A stretch of 5,317 nt of DNA, taken from assembly GCA_020849935.1 (NCBI GenBank), contig JADZFJ010000187.1, positions 1 to 5,317 on the forward strand, read 5' to 3'. Under the pieces are notes generated by a model. The model had not been told where the DNA came from. It saw only the letters and a program-made list of their open reading frames with translations, and did no database searches. Below, one piece after another: positions 5,112-5,317 of this stretch (its first letter is position 1; every line of letters starts with the position of its first letter). This DNA is from Crocinitomix sp. Its GTDB lineage: Bacteria; Bacteroidota; Bacteroidia; Flavobacteriales_D; Crocinitomicaceae. The translations under genes and the position numbers were made by a program.

Positions 5112-5317
5112 CTTTCAGTTTATTTAAAATTGAGGTAGTGGAAAAACCATCCACCAAATTAATCGTTTTTACAAGTCCTCCCCCCCCTAAAACAACCTCT
5201 CTACCAACTATATACTTCTTAGCTAATTTATCCTCCTCAAACGGATCATAATCCCCCCCCTTCACCATCACATCTGGCCGCACCAATTCAATCAACCTTA
5301 AAGGTGTATCTTCATCA
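5101..5317 (-). CDS. rfaE2: RfaE2-like nucleotidyltransferase (probable heptose-1-phosphate adenylyltransferase), C-terminal part
   Basis: The frame stays open to the right edge, so the N-terminus is missing. The visible 71 residues begin DEDTPLRLIELVRPDVMVKG; an apparent TTG start at 5295 is internal. RPDVMVKGGDYD, AKKYIVGREVV and the closing KTINLVDGFSTTSILNKL match RfaE domain II (HldE C-terminal domain) of the cytidylyltransferase-like family. Those enzymes adenylate D-glycero-beta-D-manno-heptose 1-phosphate to make ADP-heptose for lipopolysaccharide core. Family length is about 160 residues, so roughly 90 are lost, including the HxGH nucleotide-binding motif. Heptose specificity is inferred; related domains act on glycerol or ethanolamine phosphates. 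Two G8 homopolymers occur in the coding strand (5260-5253 at Lys19-Asp22 and 5187-5180 at Gly44-Gly46, numbering from the edge), both in frame. The stop codon lies inside the mazG start region, 11-base overlap. Confidence 0.85.
   Translation of the reverse strand, partial: DEDTPLRLIELVRPDVMVKGGDYDPFEEDKLAKKYIVGREVVLGGGGLVKTINLVDGFSTTSILNKLKDDN

Noticed and set aside
1..5317. tRNA, rRNA, riboswitch, or a defence or toxin-antitoxin system
   Set aside because: No cloverleaf, rRNA core sequence or known aptamer was recognised. The MazG-like protein is a stand-alone enzyme without a mazE/mazF-type partner.

Overview
The window looks like a chromosomal piece of a low-GC member of the Bacteroidota, probably Flavobacteriales-like. 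Three things point there: the RecA sequence type, start codons without Shine-Dalgarno sequences, and several matches to the Bacteroidota -7 promoter element TAnnTTTG upstream of genes. A Bacteroidota-type AddB-like protein and an IS1634-type transposase remnant fit the same picture. Species-level assignment is not possible from the sequence alone.

Layout. Positions 1-1541 (minus strand) hold the N-terminal 513 codons of an AddB/RexB-like recombination protein, cut by the left edge. Positions 1542-2033 are a divergent intergenic region with a GC-rich, strongly folded palindromic repeat (1642-1742) followed by AT-rich promoter DNA. On the plus strand come bcp (thiol peroxidase, 2034-2501) and recA (2567-3625), separated by 65 bases that contain a good inverted repeat. 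Positions 3626-4784 form a convergent intergenic region of about 1.16 kb. It holds a recA terminator candidate, a purine-rich field of degenerate 10/20-base word repeats (about 3776-4060), a strong terminator with no obvious gene in front of it (4257-4294), and the N-terminal stub of an IS1634-family transposase (4392-4595). On the minus strand at the right edge, an RfaE2-like nucleotidyltransferase (cut by the edge) overlaps by 11 bases with a MazG-like nucleotide pyrophosphohydrolase, making a coupled pair.

How the genes relate. The AddB-like protein and RecA belong to the same pathway, double-strand-break repair, although they are divergent and not co-transcribed. Bcp removes peroxides, so its place just upstream of recA is compatible with a stress-response theme, but nothing shows co-regulation. 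The RfaE2/MazG pair handles nucleotides: one makes a nucleotide-activated sugar (inferred heptose), the other hydrolyses nucleoside triphosphates.

No clearly new multi-gene system is present. The most unusual items are non-coding or low-complexity: the purine-rich word-repeat field, the folded GC-rich repeat, the palindrome in front of recA, the orphan terminator, and two G8 homopolymers inside the rfaE2-like gene.
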